A DNA stretch of 37,454 bases from positions 1 through 37,454 of the forward strand of contig JAQXVU010000036.1 in assembly GCA_029225085.1 (NCBI GenBank). The letters run 5' to 3'. Position 1 is the first letter of the stretch; every line of letters starts with the position of its first letter. The notes beneath the pieces were generated by a model. The model was not told where the DNA came from and did no database searches. It saw only the letters and a program-made list of their open reading frames with translations. Below, one piece after another: positions 6,648 through 15,550 of this stretch. Source of the stretch: Eggerthellales bacterium (GTDB lineage Bacteria > Actinomycetota > Coriobacteriia > Coriobacteriales > Eggerthellaceae). Made by a program: the position numbers and the translations under genes.

Positions 6648-9600
6648 TTACGCTTCGATACGGATAGAGGATCCTTGGCGGCTGCGGGTGACGAGAATCT
6701 TCTTGTCGATGTTGGCCTTCAGCTCTTCCACATGGCTGATAATGCCGATGAGCTTGTTGCCGGTGGAAAGGTCGGCCAGCATGCTGATGGCGTTGCCCAG
6801 GGACTCTTGGTCGAGCGATCCGAAGCCCTCATCGATGAACATGGTATCGAGCTGAATGCCGCCAGCGTGGGCTTGCACTACGTCGGAAAGACCCAGGGCC
6901 AGCGCCAAACTTGCTTCGAAGCTCTCGCCACCGGACAAGGAGGAGGCGTCGCGAGCCTGACCGGTGTAGTTGTCTACTACATCTAGGTTCAGGCCGGTTG
7001 CGCCCGAGGACTTGCCCGTCTCTATGTGGCGCTGCAGCTCGTAGCGACCGCTGGTCAGGGGCTTGTAGCGGCGGTTGGCGGCTTCGATGATCTGGTCGAA
7101 GTAGATGCTCTGCACGTAGGTCTCGAAGGAGATGCGGGCGGTGCCGGTTTGCTTGCCATTGGCGATGTCGGAGAGCTCGCGGACGGTGCCGTACTCGGCC
7201 TCTAGGCTCTGGCTCTGCTTCTGCAGGGCTTGAGCTTTGCTGAGGCACTGCTGATTGGTGCTGATGCGGGCGGAAATCTGGGCGACTTCTTCGTTGAGCT
7301 TGTTGCCCCGCTCATGGCTGGCAGCCTGCTTTTCCCGCTCTTCCTGCAGATTGGTGGAAGGAGCCTCTGCGATCTGCTTGGCAATCTGATCGATCTGACC
7401 CTGGGTAACGGCTAAGGAGTTGGTGGCGGCATCGAGGGCCTTCTTGGCGGCATCGCGAGCGGCTTTCAGCTGATTGGCCTGGTCCTGGGCCTGCTGAGCC
7501 TTTTCGGCGGCTTCGGCTTCACCGGTGAATTCCAGGTTTTCCTGCAGCTGGGCAACCTTTGCTTGGGCAACCTGCAGGGCGGCGGAGGTCTGGGCGACCT
7601 GCTCCTTCAGCTCCTGAACCCTCGCAGTGGCCTGAGCCTCGGTTTTCTGGGCGAGCTCCTGCTTCTTTTGCGCGGTATCGAGAGCCTGAGCGTCGGACTG
7701 GGCTTGTGCTCGGGCGGCAGCTGCCTGATTGGCGATTTCTTGGGCTGTGGCGAGGGCCTCCTTTGCCTGCTGCAGGGTGCCTTCGTCGAGGTCGGCAGCA
7801 AGGGTCTGAGCCTTGGCGCCTGCCTGAGCTGCGGCGGTCTTGCAAGCGGATGCGTCGTCCTGAGCTGCGGCCAGGGCCTTTTGGGCAGCCTTGGCATCTC
7901 TGTCCGCTTGCTGAGCGTGTTTCTGGGTGAGCTCTAGGAGCTTCAGCTGCTCCTGTGCCTGGTCACAGCGCTTCCGGGCAGCCTCTTGTTCTTCGGTGGC
8001 CTGTTGAATATCGCGGGAGATCTTCTCCTGGTCGCCGTGTTCTGCCTGGTGATCGGCCAGGGCTTTCTCCCTGTCTTCAAGGGTGGCTTTCTTGGCGGCT
8101 GCGGCCGCAGATGCCTCGTCGGCGGTTGTCCGCAGCTGCTCGGATGCAGCCTGCGCGGCCTTCACTTCGGCATCGGTGGGCACGGACTCAGGATGGCAGG
8201 CAGGGGAGGGATGGGAGAGGGAGCCGCAGACAGGGCAGGGTGCGTTTTCCTCGAGCTTTTCGGCCAGGGTGCCCGCGGCGTCTTCCATCTGAAGGGTTTG
8301 CATGCGGATGACCAGATTCGCCTGGGTTTCGTAGGCCTCTTTCGCCTGGGTGAAGATGGTTTGAGCGACGACGGTATCCTGGCGAGCTTGCTCGCAGCGG
8401 CTCTGCAGCTGCTGCTGGGCGTTCAGAAGCGCGGTAAGGTCGCTGGTCTTCTGCTGTGCGGCGGCAAGGGCGTGCTTTGCCTCGGTGGCCTGAACGGGGG
8501 CATCCTGCAGGGATTCTACCTGGGCTTGTGCCTCCTGCAGGGCTTTGGCTGCCTCGTCGCTTCGGGCTTGGGCATCCTGCTGGGACTTCTGAGCTGCAGC
8601 GAGCTTACCTTGGGCATCCTGTGCGGCGACCTGAGCTGCTGCTGCGGCTTCATGGCGCTCTACCTGGGATTTCGCCTGGGCAAGGTCGTTGGCGGCGCGG
8701 TTCTCGGCAGCCTTTGCCTCCGCCAGAGCCACTTCGGCGCCAGCCAGGCTCTGCAGGGTGTCGTTTGCCTGGGCCAGGTCGGCGGCAGCTTGCTCCTGGG
8801 TCTTTACGGCGTCCTTAAGGCCGGCCTGCAAAGAGGTGAGTTGGGTCTTGGCGGCACGTGCATCCTTTTGGGCTGCGGTGAGGTTGGCGTAGTTGGGCAG
8901 GGTGGAGCGAATCGCGGCGGCCTTGTCGCGCAGCTGTGCCTGCTCGTCGTCGCGGGCAACCTGCTGGTCGAACTCCTTTTGCAGCTGGGGCAGGGAGCCC
9001 TGCAGCTCTTTGGCCTGCTTGTTCAGTTCGCTCAGTTTGGCCTGGGATGCCTGCAGGGATTCGGCCTGGGTGATGCGGGCCTGGCAGGCGGACCAGATGG
9101 CGCGCTCCTGGTTGGTCTTTTCTTCCAGATCTGCCTTAGTCTGCTCATCGTCGGTGATTTGCAGCTGCAGCTGCTCGGCCAGCCACTGGCTCTGTACGGC
9201 ATCGCCGCTGATACGACGCTGATTCTCCTGGTCGCGGGCGCCGTCTGCGGGGAAGGAGGCCTGTTCTGCCACCAGGCGCAGGCTGTCCTTGGCAGCGCGA
9301 TAGTCCTTGTCGAGGGCGGTGCTGCGCTGCAGGAGCTTCTCCTGGAAGGTCTCGTACATGCGGGTGTCGAAGAGCTTGCGGAAGATCTCGGCGCGCTCCT
9401 TGGTCTTGGCGGTGAGCAGACGGCGGAACTCGCCCTGGGCAATCATGACAATCTGTGCGAACTGGTCCCGGTCGATGCCCAGCAGATTTTGCACGGCCTG
9501 CTTAACCTGGTTGTCCTTGCTGACCACCTTGCCATCGGGGTATTCCAGCTCGACCTTTGCGGCTACGTTTGCCAGATCGCCGCTCTTGGTTTTGCGCTTG

Positions 9601-9917
9601 GCCTGGCGCTGGTACTGGGGGTTGCGGCGGATGCGGTAGTCCTTGCCCTGGTAGGAGAACCACAGCTCGACATAGGTCTCGGCGGCGGGGTCGGCGAAGT
9701 GGCTGCGCAGGGTGCTGATGGCGCGGGCGCTGTTCTTGTCCGAGCTAGAAACGTCGCCGAACAAGGCGTAGGAGATGGCGTCGAAGATGGTGGTCTTGCC
9801 GGCACCGGTGTCGCCGCAGACCAGGTACAGGCCCTGGGAGCCCAGCTGGTTGAAGTCGATGGTGGTCTTGCCGGCGTAGGGACCGAAGGCGGAGATGGTG
9901 AGTTTCGTTGGTCGCAT
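6648..9917 (-). CDS. sbcC: Exonuclease subunit SbcC (Rad50-like SMC ATPase)
   Basis: 1089 residues, ATG start with AAAGGAG seven bases upstream. SbcC is the ATPase arm of the SbcCD complex, which opens hairpins and trims protein-blocked or broken DNA ends. The N-terminal head has the P-loop GDTGAGKTTIFDAISYALFG and an R-loop (LRSHF). Long Ala/Gln/Glu/Lys coiled coils fill most of residues 200-890. They are interrupted near residue 560 by a zinc-hook CPVCGS that dimerises two molecules. The C-terminal head carries the ABC signature SLSGGESFEASLALALGLSD (about residue 990) and Walker B/D-loop MFIDEGFGSLD (about 1020). The gene follows sbcD after 145 bases in the same direction. Antisense frames over the coiled coil are long only because of its low-complexity GC-rich codons. 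Confidence 0.97.
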   Translation of the reverse strand: MRPTKLTISAFGPYAGKTTIDFNQLGSQGLYLVCGDTGAGKTTIFDAISYALFGDVSSSDKNSARAISTLRSHFADPAAETYVELWFSYQGKDYRIRRNPQYQRQAKRKTKSGDLANVAAKVELEYPDGKVVSKDNQVKQAVQNLLGIDRDQFAQIVMIAQGEFRRLLTAKTKERAEIFRKLFDTRMYETFQEKLLQRSTALDKDYRAAKDSLRLVAEQASFPADGARDQENQRRISGDAVQSQWLAEQLQLQITDDEQTKADLEEKTNQERAIWSACQARITQAESLQASQAKLSELNKQAKELQGSLPQLQKEFDQQVARDDEQAQLRDKAAAIRSTLPNYANLTAAQKDARAAKTQLTSLQAGLKDAVKTQEQAAADLAQANDTLQSLAGAEVALAEAKAAENRAANDLAQAKSQVERHEAAAAAQVAAQDAQGKLAAAQKSQQDAQARSDEAAKALQEAQAQVESLQDAPVQATEAKHALAAAQQKTSDLTALLNAQQQLQSRCEQARQDTVVAQTIFTQAKEAYETQANLVIRMQTLQMEDAAGTLAEKLEENAPCPVCGSLSHPSPACHPESVPTDAEVKAAQAASEQLRTTADEASAAAAAKKATLEDREKALADHQAEHGDQEKISRDIQQATEEQEAARKRCDQAQEQLKLLELTQKHAQQADRDAKAAQKALAAAQDDASACKTAAAQAGAKAQTLAADLDEGTLQQAKEALATAQEIANQAAAARAQAQSDAQALDTAQKKQELAQKTEAQATARVQELKEQVAQTSAALQVAQAKVAQLQENLEFTGEAEAAEKAQQAQDQANQLKAARDAAKKALDAATNSLAVTQGQIDQIAKQIAEAPSTNLQEEREKQAASHERGNKLNEEVAQISARISTNQQCLSKAQALQKQSQSLEAEYGTVRELSDIANGKQTGTARISFETYVQSIYFDQIIEAANRRYKPLTSGRYELQRHIETGKSSGATGLNLDVVDNYTGQARDASSLSGGESFEASLALALGLSDVVQAHAGGIQLDTMFIDEGFGSLDQESLGNAISMLADLSTGNKLIGIISHVEELKANIDKKILVTRSRQGSSIRIEA

Positions 9918-10062
9918 GAATGGCTCCTTTGCAAAAGGGTTCGCGCGGTGACGAGGTAGGGCGGAAAGATGGAAGAAGGCTGGGGATCGGCACCGAAGAC
10001 CGACTGGGCAATATTTTCGAGGCTCGGCTGCTGAGAACCCAGCTGCGCGGGTTAACCGGGCG

Positions 10063-11244
10063 TTAGCTGGTCTTTCCCGCTTCTTCCAACGCTTCCGTGA
10101 GAAGCTTGGTGGCCAGAGAGCGTTGGTCGTCAGTGAGGTCCTTGCCCGCTTGGCTGTAGAAGAACTCGGCGAACAGGGCTTGGGGGTCTATGTCCTGCGA
10201 GGGCTTCAGGGGAGCGGTATCGCCGAGGGTTCGCTGGGTGCGGGTGTTGTCGTAGTCGATGGCCATGACGTTGGGATACACCTGGCGAATGCGGGCCAGG
10301 GCGTCGATCTGGGTGGTCTCGTCGGTGAGGACCGCATAGATGTAGTCCTGGTTGTTGGCGGCGTAGGCCACCTGGTCGGAGATGAGCTCCGCCAAGGGTC
10401 CCTTAATCTGGCGCAGGTCCCGCAAGGGGGTCAGGGGCAATTGCTGGAAGGTGACACAGGCGCCGGCTTCGTCGTCGGGATGCTTTTCGCCCAAGGTCAC
10501 CAGGGTGGCGGATTTGGCGAAGCGGGCCTCGCTGATGTTGTATTTCAGCAGGCTGCCTGCGTAGCGCACGGTGTCGCGGCCAATGCGCTGGGGGCGATGC
10601 ACGTGGCCGAGGGCTACGTAGTCGAAGGCGTCGAAGGCGGAGGCATCTACGTTGTCGACGCCGCCCAGGCTGATCTCGTCATCGGCGCGCTCGGGGCTTG
10701 ATCCTCCTGCGGTGACGAACTGGTGGGCCACCAGCACGTTGCGCTGATCGGGGGAGAGAGGGCAGGCTTCTAGCACGGTGCGAATGGCGGCGGTGTAATC
10801 GTTGCCGATCTCCGCTTCGGGGAAGAAGCGGCGCACGTCTACCGGGCGCAGGAAGGGAAGCAGCCAGAAGGTGACGGGGCCGTGCTCGTCTTCGAGGGTC
10901 AGGTGGGTGACGTCGCCAGCGAAGACGGGAGGCAGGTGCAGGCCTTGCTTGGCCAGCAGCTGGTTGGCGTAGGCGATGCGCTCGGCGGAATCGTGGTTAC
11001 CGGGGATGCCCAGACAGGGAACGCCCAGCTCAGTGACTTGGGTGATGAACCAGTCGAACAGTTCCACCGCCTCTTCGCTGGGGGAGGTCTTGTCGTAGAT
11101 ATCGCCGGCGAGCACCAGGGCATTCACCTTGTGCTCGGTGATCATGGCCAGCACCTGGGCCAGGGCATGACGCTGGCATTCGGCCATGTTGAAGCCGTTT
11201 ACGTGCTTGCCGATGTGCAGATCCGAGAGATGCAGGAACTTCAC
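10063..11244 (-). CDS. sbcD: Exonuclease subunit SbcD (Mre11-like nuclease)
   Basis: 393 residues starting at GTG 11242-11244 with AAAGGGGG upstream; the first residues MKFLHLSDLHIGK fix the start. Calcineurin-type metallophosphoesterase motifs are all present in order: DLHIG, GDIYD, GNHD, a later VAHQF and GHVHRPQ. Together they ligate two Mn2+ ions. SbcD supplies the 3'-5' exonuclease and endonuclease activity of the SbcCD complex. The C-terminal part has the capping domain (around LKPSQDIDPQALFAEFF). It precedes sbcC on the same strand, the standard order. The divergent double-nuclease gene at 11561 lies 316 bases away, making this a DNA end-processing cluster. Confidence 0.96.
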   Translation of the reverse strand: MKFLHLSDLHIGKHVNGFNMAECQRHALAQVLAMITEHKVNALVLAGDIYDKTSPSEEAVELFDWFITQVTELGVPCLGIPGNHDSAERIAYANQLLAKQGLHLPPVFAGDVTHLTLEDEHGPVTFWLLPFLRPVDVRRFFPEAEIGNDYTAAIRTVLEACPLSPDQRNVLVAHQFVTAGGSSPERADDEISLGGVDNVDASAFDAFDYVALGHVHRPQRIGRDTVRYAGSLLKYNISEARFAKSATLVTLGEKHPDDEAGACVTFQQLPLTPLRDLRQIKGPLAELISDQVAYAANNQDYIYAVLTDETTQIDALARIRQVYPNVMAIDYDNTRTQRTLGDTAPLKPSQDIDPQALFAEFFYSQAGKDLTDDQRSLATKLLTEALEEAGKTS

Positions 11245-11393
11245 CTTTGCCCCCTTTATATGCGATTGCGCTTGTCGCTGTGCGGTTTCACCTGTCGCTG
11301 TGCGTGCATTGCGCTCGCCGCAGTTTGCATTTTCTTCGTTTTACGTGCGGTTTCGTTCTGCATGAGATGGTAACAAATGATGGTATGGCTGAG

Positions 11394-11412
11394 TGTCCCG
11401 TTATAGGGACAG
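11394..11412 (+). promoter_or_regulatory. Inverted motif TGTCCCGTTATAGGGACAG, putative operator
   Basis: TGTCCC and GGGACA flank a six-base centre. Its reverse complement, CTGTCCCTATAACGGGAC, occurs intact at 32881-32898 in front of another gene. Here it lies about 20 bases upstream of a TATAAT box (11432-11437), where it would overlap the -35 region of the promoter for the gene at 11561. Confidence 0.6.
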
Positions 11413-11431
11413 TTCTGCAAAAGGGCCTGGG

Positions 11432-11437
11432 TATAAT
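11432..11437 (+). promoter_or_regulatory. -10 box TATAAT of the double-nuclease gene
   Basis: A perfect TATAAT lies 124 bases upstream of the start codon at 11561. No good TTGACA lies at 16-18 bases upstream; the inverted motif at 11394-11412 occupies that position, so an activator or repressor may act there. The leader between them is GC-rich and folds readily (around 11470-11520). Confidence 0.5.
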
Positions 11438-11560
11438 GAGTGCCGAACGAACGTGAAGCCTGTTATTGCAGCGCGCAGCGCGGCATCCGCCACAGGCGAT
11501 GTGAACCGCCGTGCGGCGCTTGGGCCGTGATACGAAGAGCGAAGAAGTAAGGAGCGAGGT

Positions 11561-13057
11561 ATGTATCTGTCGAAGTCTCGGTATTGCAGGGGCGTGCAGT
11601 GTCCCAAGATGCTCTGGATGGAATCCCACAAGCCCGAGCTCTTCGATGACAGCGTCCTGAATCAGGCCATTCTGCAGACTGGTAACGAGGTGGGCGATCT
11701 GGCCATGGGCTACTTCGGCCCCTTCATCGAGGTCCCCTTCCGCGAGCATGGCAAATCCCGCATGCTCGAAGACACCTGGCGCTTCCTGCAGGATGCTCGG
11801 GCAGGCCGCGGACCGGTGAATATTGCCGAGGCCTCCTTCGACTTCAACGGCAACTTCTGCAGCGTCGACATTCTGCGGGTAGAGGGCGACGGTGTGCATA
11901 TCGTCGAGGTGAAATCTTCCACCCACTTAAACGACATCTACCTGCACGACATGGCCTACCAGACCTGGGTGCTGCAGCAGTGGGGGCTGAAGGTGCTCTC
12001 TACCAGCCTTATGCACGTGAACCCCCAGTACGTGCGCAACGGTGATTTCGACCTTCACCAGTATTTCGTGGTGGAAGATTACACTGACGAGGTGGCTGCC
12101 ATGCTCCCCGAGATCGCCGATCGGGTGGAACATCTGAAGGCCGTTGCCGATCAGGAGGCCGAGCCTGCCTGCGCTATTGGCTGCCAGTGCAGCAAGCCCT
12201 ATGCCTGCGGTTATCAGCAGTGGTGTTGGCGTGAGGTGCCACAGCCCAGCGTCTTCGACCTGAATCGCATGAGCACCAAGAAGGCCGTGAGTCTGTACGA
12301 GGAAGGGGTGCGCACCTTCTCTGACCTGCAGGAATGCGGGGTGAAGTTGAATGCCCGCCAGCAGGTGCAGGTAGAGACGGAGCTGTCCTGCAAAGATCTG
12401 TCAGTGAATAAGGATGCGGCCCAGAGCTTCCTGCAGGGGCTGACCTTCCCGCTGTACTTTCTCGATTTCGAGACCTTTCAGCCGGCGATCCCTCCCTTCG
12501 ATGGCGTGCGTCCCTATCAGCAGATTCCCACCCAGTATTCCCTGCATGTTCTGGAATCCCCTGATGGCCTGCTGACCCATAAGGAGTTCCTGGCAAAGGC
12601 GGGGGAGGATCCTCGACGTGCTGTTGCCGAGCATCTGGTGGCGGACATTCCTGCTGGCGTGTGCACGCTGGCCTACAACATGTCCTTCGAGAAGGGACGC
12701 ATCGCCGAGCTCGCCAAGGCGTTCCCCGACCTGGCGGACCAGCTGCTGGCCATAAACGAGGGCGTGGACGACCTCATGAAGCCCTTTGCGGCGGGGGATG
12801 TGTATGTGCGTGCCATGGGAGGCTCTAACTCTATTAAGGCGGTGCTGCCGGCCCTGTTCCCCCATGACCCTGACCTCGATTACCACGCGCTTGAAGGCGT
12901 GCATAACGGTTCTGAGGCTATGGCAGTGTATGCGCAGCTGGCTGATATGGCCCCTGAACAGGCGGAACAGGTTCGCCAGCAGCTGCTTTCCTATTGTGAG
13001 CTCGACACGCTGGCCATGGTGAAGATCTATCAGTTTCTGATAGAGGTAGCGCGCTAG
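11561..13057 (+). CDS. Predicted double nuclease: Cas4/RecB-like domain plus DEDD exonuclease (DUF2779-like)
   Basis: 498 residues, ATG with AAGGAGCGAG upstream. The N-terminal half (to about 225) is a PD-(D/E)XK nuclease: Asp103, the E-V-K triad at 116-118 (HIVEVKSST) and MAYQTWVL as the trailing Q-x-x-x motif. Cysteines bracket it, Cys9 and Cys14 at the start and Cys204, 208, 210, 216 and 222 after it, as in the Fe-S-stapled Cas4/AddB nucleases. The C-terminal half is a DnaQ-like exonuclease: LDFETF (Asp302, Glu304), AYNMSFEKGR (Asn373-Glu376) and YCELD (Tyr478, Asp482), the DEDDy pattern. I recognise the arrangement as the DUF2779 family, of unproven function. DNA repair or defence is inferred from the domains and from the divergent sbcDC neighbours. 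No CRISPR array or other cas gene is present. Confidence 0.8.
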   Translation: MYLSKSRYCRGVQCPKMLWMESHKPELFDDSVLNQAILQTGNEVGDLAMGYFGPFIEVPFREHGKSRMLEDTWRFLQDARAGRGPVNIAEASFDFNGNFCSVDILRVEGDGVHIVEVKSSTHLNDIYLHDMAYQTWVLQQWGLKVLSTSLMHVNPQYVRNGDFDLHQYFVVEDYTDEVAAMLPEIADRVEHLKAVADQEAEPACAIGCQCSKPYACGYQQWCWREVPQPSVFDLNRMSTKKAVSLYEEGVRTFSDLQECGVKLNARQQVQVETELSCKDLSVNKDAAQSFLQGLTFPLYFLDFETFQPAIPPFDGVRPYQQIPTQYSLHVLESPDGLLTHKEFLAKAGEDPRRAVAEHLVADIPAGVCTLAYNMSFEKGRIAELAKAFPDLADQLLAINEGVDDLMKPFAAGDVYVRAMGGSNSIKAVLPALFPHDPDLDYHALEGVHNGSEAMAVYAQLADMAPEQAEQVRQQLLSYCELDTLAMVKIYQFLIEVAR

Positions 13058-13078
13058 GCGTCGGGCGCGCCTGTTTTG
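13049..13078 (+). terminator. Possible terminator overlapping the double-nuclease stop
   Basis: GCGCGC (13049-13054) and GCGCGC (13065-13070) can pair across a ten-base loop that contains the stop codon. CTGTTTTGG follows. The stem is short but all G-C. Confidence 0.35.
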
Positions 13079-13149
13079 GTGAGCCTTTCACGTGGCGATG
13101 CATTTGGGCGCCTGGCTCGGGCTCGTGTGGAGTAACGAGCTTTTCTATA

Positions 13150-13182
13150 CTGGTCTTACTCTGGTCATAAACTGGTCATATC
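13150..13182 (+). promoter_or_regulatory. Three CTGGTC direct repeats at 11-bp spacing upstream of pdxS
   Basis: CTGGTC starts at 13150, 13161 and 13172, each followed by an AT-rich five-base spacer. The second and third read CTGGTCATAAACTGGTCAT, close in style to a PhoB box, and 11-bp direct repeats are typical of OmpR/PhoB- and SARP-type winged-helix regulators. The last copy ends 18 bases before a TATAAC box (13201-13206), so a bound activator would touch the -35 region. Confidence 0.65.
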
Positions 13183-13200
13183 ACTTTGTTGAATAGTGGT

Positions 13201-13206
13201 TATAAC
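13201..13206 (+). promoter_or_regulatory. Putative -10 box of pdxST
   Basis: TATAAC sits 64 bases upstream of the pdxS start and 18 bases after the repeat array. No consensus -35 is present at the proper distance, in line with activator-dependent initiation. Confidence 0.5.
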
Positions 13207-13269
13207 GGCAATGCCAGCATAAACCTATGATTTTCTGCATGCACTACTACCTATTGAATGGAGAACATC

Positions 13270-14151
13270 ATGGCTGAGATCACCGAGCGCCAGAAGCTGA
13301 ACCGTCAGCTCGCCCAGATGCTGAAGGGCGGCGTGATCATGGACGTAACCACCCCTGAGCAGGCCCGTATCGCAGAGGCTGCAGGCGCTTGCGCCGTTAT
13401 GGCCCTCGAGCGCATCCCAGCTGACATCCGCGCAGCTGGTGGCGTGAGCCGTATGAGCGACCCCAAGATGATCAAGGGCATTCAGGAGGCTGTCAGCATC
13501 CCCGTTATGGCCAAGGTCCGCATCGGCCACTTCGTCGAGGCCCAGATCCTGCAGGCCATCGAGATCGACTACATCGACGAGTCTGAGGTTCTGACCCCTG
13601 CTGACGACACCTACCACATCGACAAGACCGCTTTCGACGTTCCCTTCGTCTGCGGTGCCCGTGACCTGGGCGAGGCTCTTCGCCGCATCGGTGAGGGCGC
13701 AACCATGATCCGCACCAAGGGCGAGCCTGGCACCGGCGACGTGGTACAGGCCGTTCGCCACATGCGCAAGATGCAGCAGCAGATCGCTCACGTGGCTGCC
13801 CTGCGCACCGACGAGCTCTTCGACGAGGCTAAGCGCCTCGAGGTTCCCTATGACCTGCTGAAGGAGGTTCACGACACCAAGCGTCTGCCTGTGGTGAACT
13901 TCGCTGCTGGCGGTGTGGCAACTCCTGCCGACGCTGCTCTCATGATGCAGCTGGGTGCCGAGGGCGTATTCGTGGGCTCTGGCATCTTCAAGAGCGGTAA
14001 CCCCGCAAAGCGCGCTGAGGCCATCGTGAAGGCTGTCGCCAATTATCAGGACGCAAAGCTCATCGCCGAGCTGTCCGAGGATCTGGGCGAGGCCATGGTG
14101 GGCATCAACGCCGATGAGATCGAGCTCATTATGGAAGAGCGTGGCCGCTAA
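13270..14151 (+). CDS. pdxS: Pyridoxal 5'-phosphate synthase, synthase subunit PdxS
   Basis: 293 residues from ATG 13270, with GGAG seven bases upstream; the ATG four codons earlier has no ribosome site. PdxS makes pyridoxal 5'-phosphate from ribose 5-phosphate, glyceraldehyde 3-phosphate and ammonia, using ammonia channelled from PdxT in a 12+12 cytoplasmic complex. Key residues are visible: Asp25 (GGVIMDV), the Schiff-base Lys82 ([14 protein letters not shown]) and the swinging Lys150 in [12 protein letters not shown]. The phosphate site is [13 protein letters not shown]. The C-terminus is of normal length. Its TAA stop shares a base with the ATG of pdxT (TAATG), so the two are translationally coupled. 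Upstream direct repeats suggest activator control. Confidence 0.98.
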   Translation: MAEITERQKLNRQLAQMLKGGVIMDVTTPEQARIAEAAGACAVMALERIPADIRAAGGVSRMSDPKMIKGIQEAVSIPVMAKVRIGHFVEAQILQAIEIDYIDESEVLTPADDTYHIDKTAFDVPFVCGARDLGEALRRIGEGATMIRTKGEPGTGDVVQAVRHMRKMQQQIAHVAALRTDELFDEAKRLEVPYDLLKEVHDTKRLPVVNFAAGGVATPADAALMMQLGAEGVFVGSGIFKSGNPAKRAEAIVKAVANYQDAKLIAELSEDLGEAMVGINADEIELIMEERGR

Positions 14152-14750
14152 TGGCTTCTCAGAAGGTGGGCGTCCTGGCTGTTCAGGGCGCCTTCGCTGA
14201 GCACGAGGCTATGCTGGCGAAGCTGGGGGCCGAGACCGTACAGCTTCGTCAGGCCTCTGACCTGGAAAAGCCCTTCGACCGTCTCATCCTCCCCGGTGGT
14301 GAAAGCACCTCCCAGGGCCGTGTGCTGCGGGACTTGGGCATGCTCGACACGCTGCGTCAGCGCATTGCCGATGGTATGCCGGTGTTCGGCACCTGTGCCG
14401 GTCTCATTCTGCTGGCACAGCGCATCGACGAGGTGAACGGTGATGGCAGCGTGGTAGATGAGCAGCATAACTCTACCTGGTTGGCCACTCTTCCCGTGAC
14501 CGTGCGCCGCAACGCCTACGGTAGGCAGTTGGGCAGCTTCCACACGGTGGCTCCCTTCGAGAGGCTGGGGGAGGTTCCCATGACCTTCATCCGTGCGCCC
14601 TTTATTACCCAGGCAGATTCTGAGGTGCAGGTGCTTTCCGTGGTGAACGACAACATCGTGGCGGTGCGCTACGGCAATCAGCTGGGCGTTTCCTTCCACC
14701 CCGAGCTCGACGAGAGCCTCGAGATTCACCGCATGTTCCTGTCGTTCTAG
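14151..14750 (+). CDS. pdxT: Pyridoxal 5'-phosphate synthase, glutaminase subunit PdxT
   Basis: 199 residues. PdxT hydrolyses glutamine and passes ammonia to PdxS. The class I glutaminase triad is complete: Cys82 in FGTCAGL, and His183 and Glu185 in SFHPEL. The oxyanion loop LPGGEST (about 47-53) and the start VGVLAVQGAFAEHE are also typical. The start overlaps the pdxS stop by one base. The gene ends in CTAG shared with the stop codon of the convergent response-regulator gene, leaving no room for an intergenic terminator. Confidence 0.97.
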   Translation: MASQKVGVLAVQGAFAEHEAMLAKLGAETVQLRQASDLEKPFDRLILPGGESTSQGRVLRDLGMLDTLRQRIADGMPVFGTCAGLILLAQRIDEVNGDGSVVDEQHNSTWLATLPVTVRRNAYGRQLGSFHTVAPFERLGEVPMTFIRAPFITQADSEVQVLSVVNDNIVAVRYGNQLGVSFHPELDESLEIHRMFLSF

Positions 14751-15550
14751 TCCTGTACGCCCACGGTGCTCATGAGGGCGATGCGAGTTGCTTGAGCCCA
14801 GGGATACTGGCTCATGTATTCGCCGTGGAAAGTCGACTTGTCAGCCGTTCCGTCCATCCAATCGTAATAATCGCACTGCACTCCTGAGGCTAAGATGCCG
14901 ATTTCGCCGCGATGCCTGAGGAGCACCTGATCCTGGCCGATGCTTGCAAGAGTGTCGGCCAGATCTTTTCTCAGCTGCTTGTAGTAGGACTCCTTGCCTG
15001 TGGGGTCCTTGAAGAGGGTGGCCATGACCTGGGTGTTCTGACACCAGGCGCCTTTTCGGTCTACCAGATAGGCGAGAAGCTCCTTGCTGCGGCGATACTT
15101 GAAGGACAGGGGCACGCCGTTGTAGAACACTTCGAACTCGCCGAAGGCTCTGATGACCAACCCGGAATACACGGGCTTCGGTTCTTCGGGCTTGTCGTTG
15201 AAGCGCAGGTTGTCGAGCTCCTGCTTCACCTTGGCGGCGGTTACCGGCTTAGTGATGTAGCCCGAGGCGCGCAGCTGAAAGGCCTCTACCGCATATTGGC
15301 TGTAACCGGTGGTGAAGATGAGGTTGGCGGACGGGTTAATAGCGATGAGCTCCTCCGCCAATTGCATGCCGGTCATGCCAGTCATCTGAATATCGAGGAA
15401 TGCCACGTCGAAGGGGTTGTTCCGGGCGTACTCGAGGGCGAGCTTCGGCTTGCGGAATCCCTCTACCTGGGCATCGGGGGCAGCTTTGCGAATGGAGGCC
15501 ACAAGGCCCTGCAGGGCGATGTCTTCGTCGTCTATGGCGATGATTCTCAT
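14747..15550 (-). CDS. Response regulator with SARP/OmpR-like DNA-binding domain
   Basis: 267 residues from ATG 15548-15550 (start MRIIAIDDED); the open frame runs further upstream but inside the kinase gene. The receiver domain has Asp7/Asp8, phosphoacceptor Asp53 (VAFLDIQM), Thr80/81 and Lys101 (YITKPV). The C-terminal part begins IRAFGEFEVFYNG and LSFKYRRSKELLAYLVDRKG. This is the winged-helix beta-hairpin/helix pattern of SARP-like regulators linked to LytS-type kinases, rather than a LytTR domain. The start overlaps the kinase stop by four bases (ATGA), so they are made together. Direct repeats 11 bp apart at 13150-13182 are the kind of site this fold binds, which makes pdxST a possible target (inference). 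Confidence 0.88.
   Translation of the reverse strand: MRIIAIDDEDIALQGLVASIRKAAPDAQVEGFRKPKLALEYARNNPFDVAFLDIQMTGMTGMQLAEELIAINPSANLIFTTGYSQYAVEAFQLRASGYITKPVTAAKVKQELDNLRFNDKPEEPKPVYSGLVIRAFGEFEVFYNGVPLSFKYRRSKELLAYLVDRKGAWCQNTQVMATLFKDPTGKESYYKQLRKDLADTLASIGQDQVLLRHRGEIGILASGVQCDYYDWMDGTADKSTFHGEYMSQYPWAQATRIALMSTVGVQD

Noticed and set aside
7986-9959. 657-codon plus-strand open frame
   Set aside because: It is antisense to the sbcC coiled coil; its Leu/Gly/Val-rich product mirrors repetitive Ala/Gln/Lys codons and has no ribosome site or domain.
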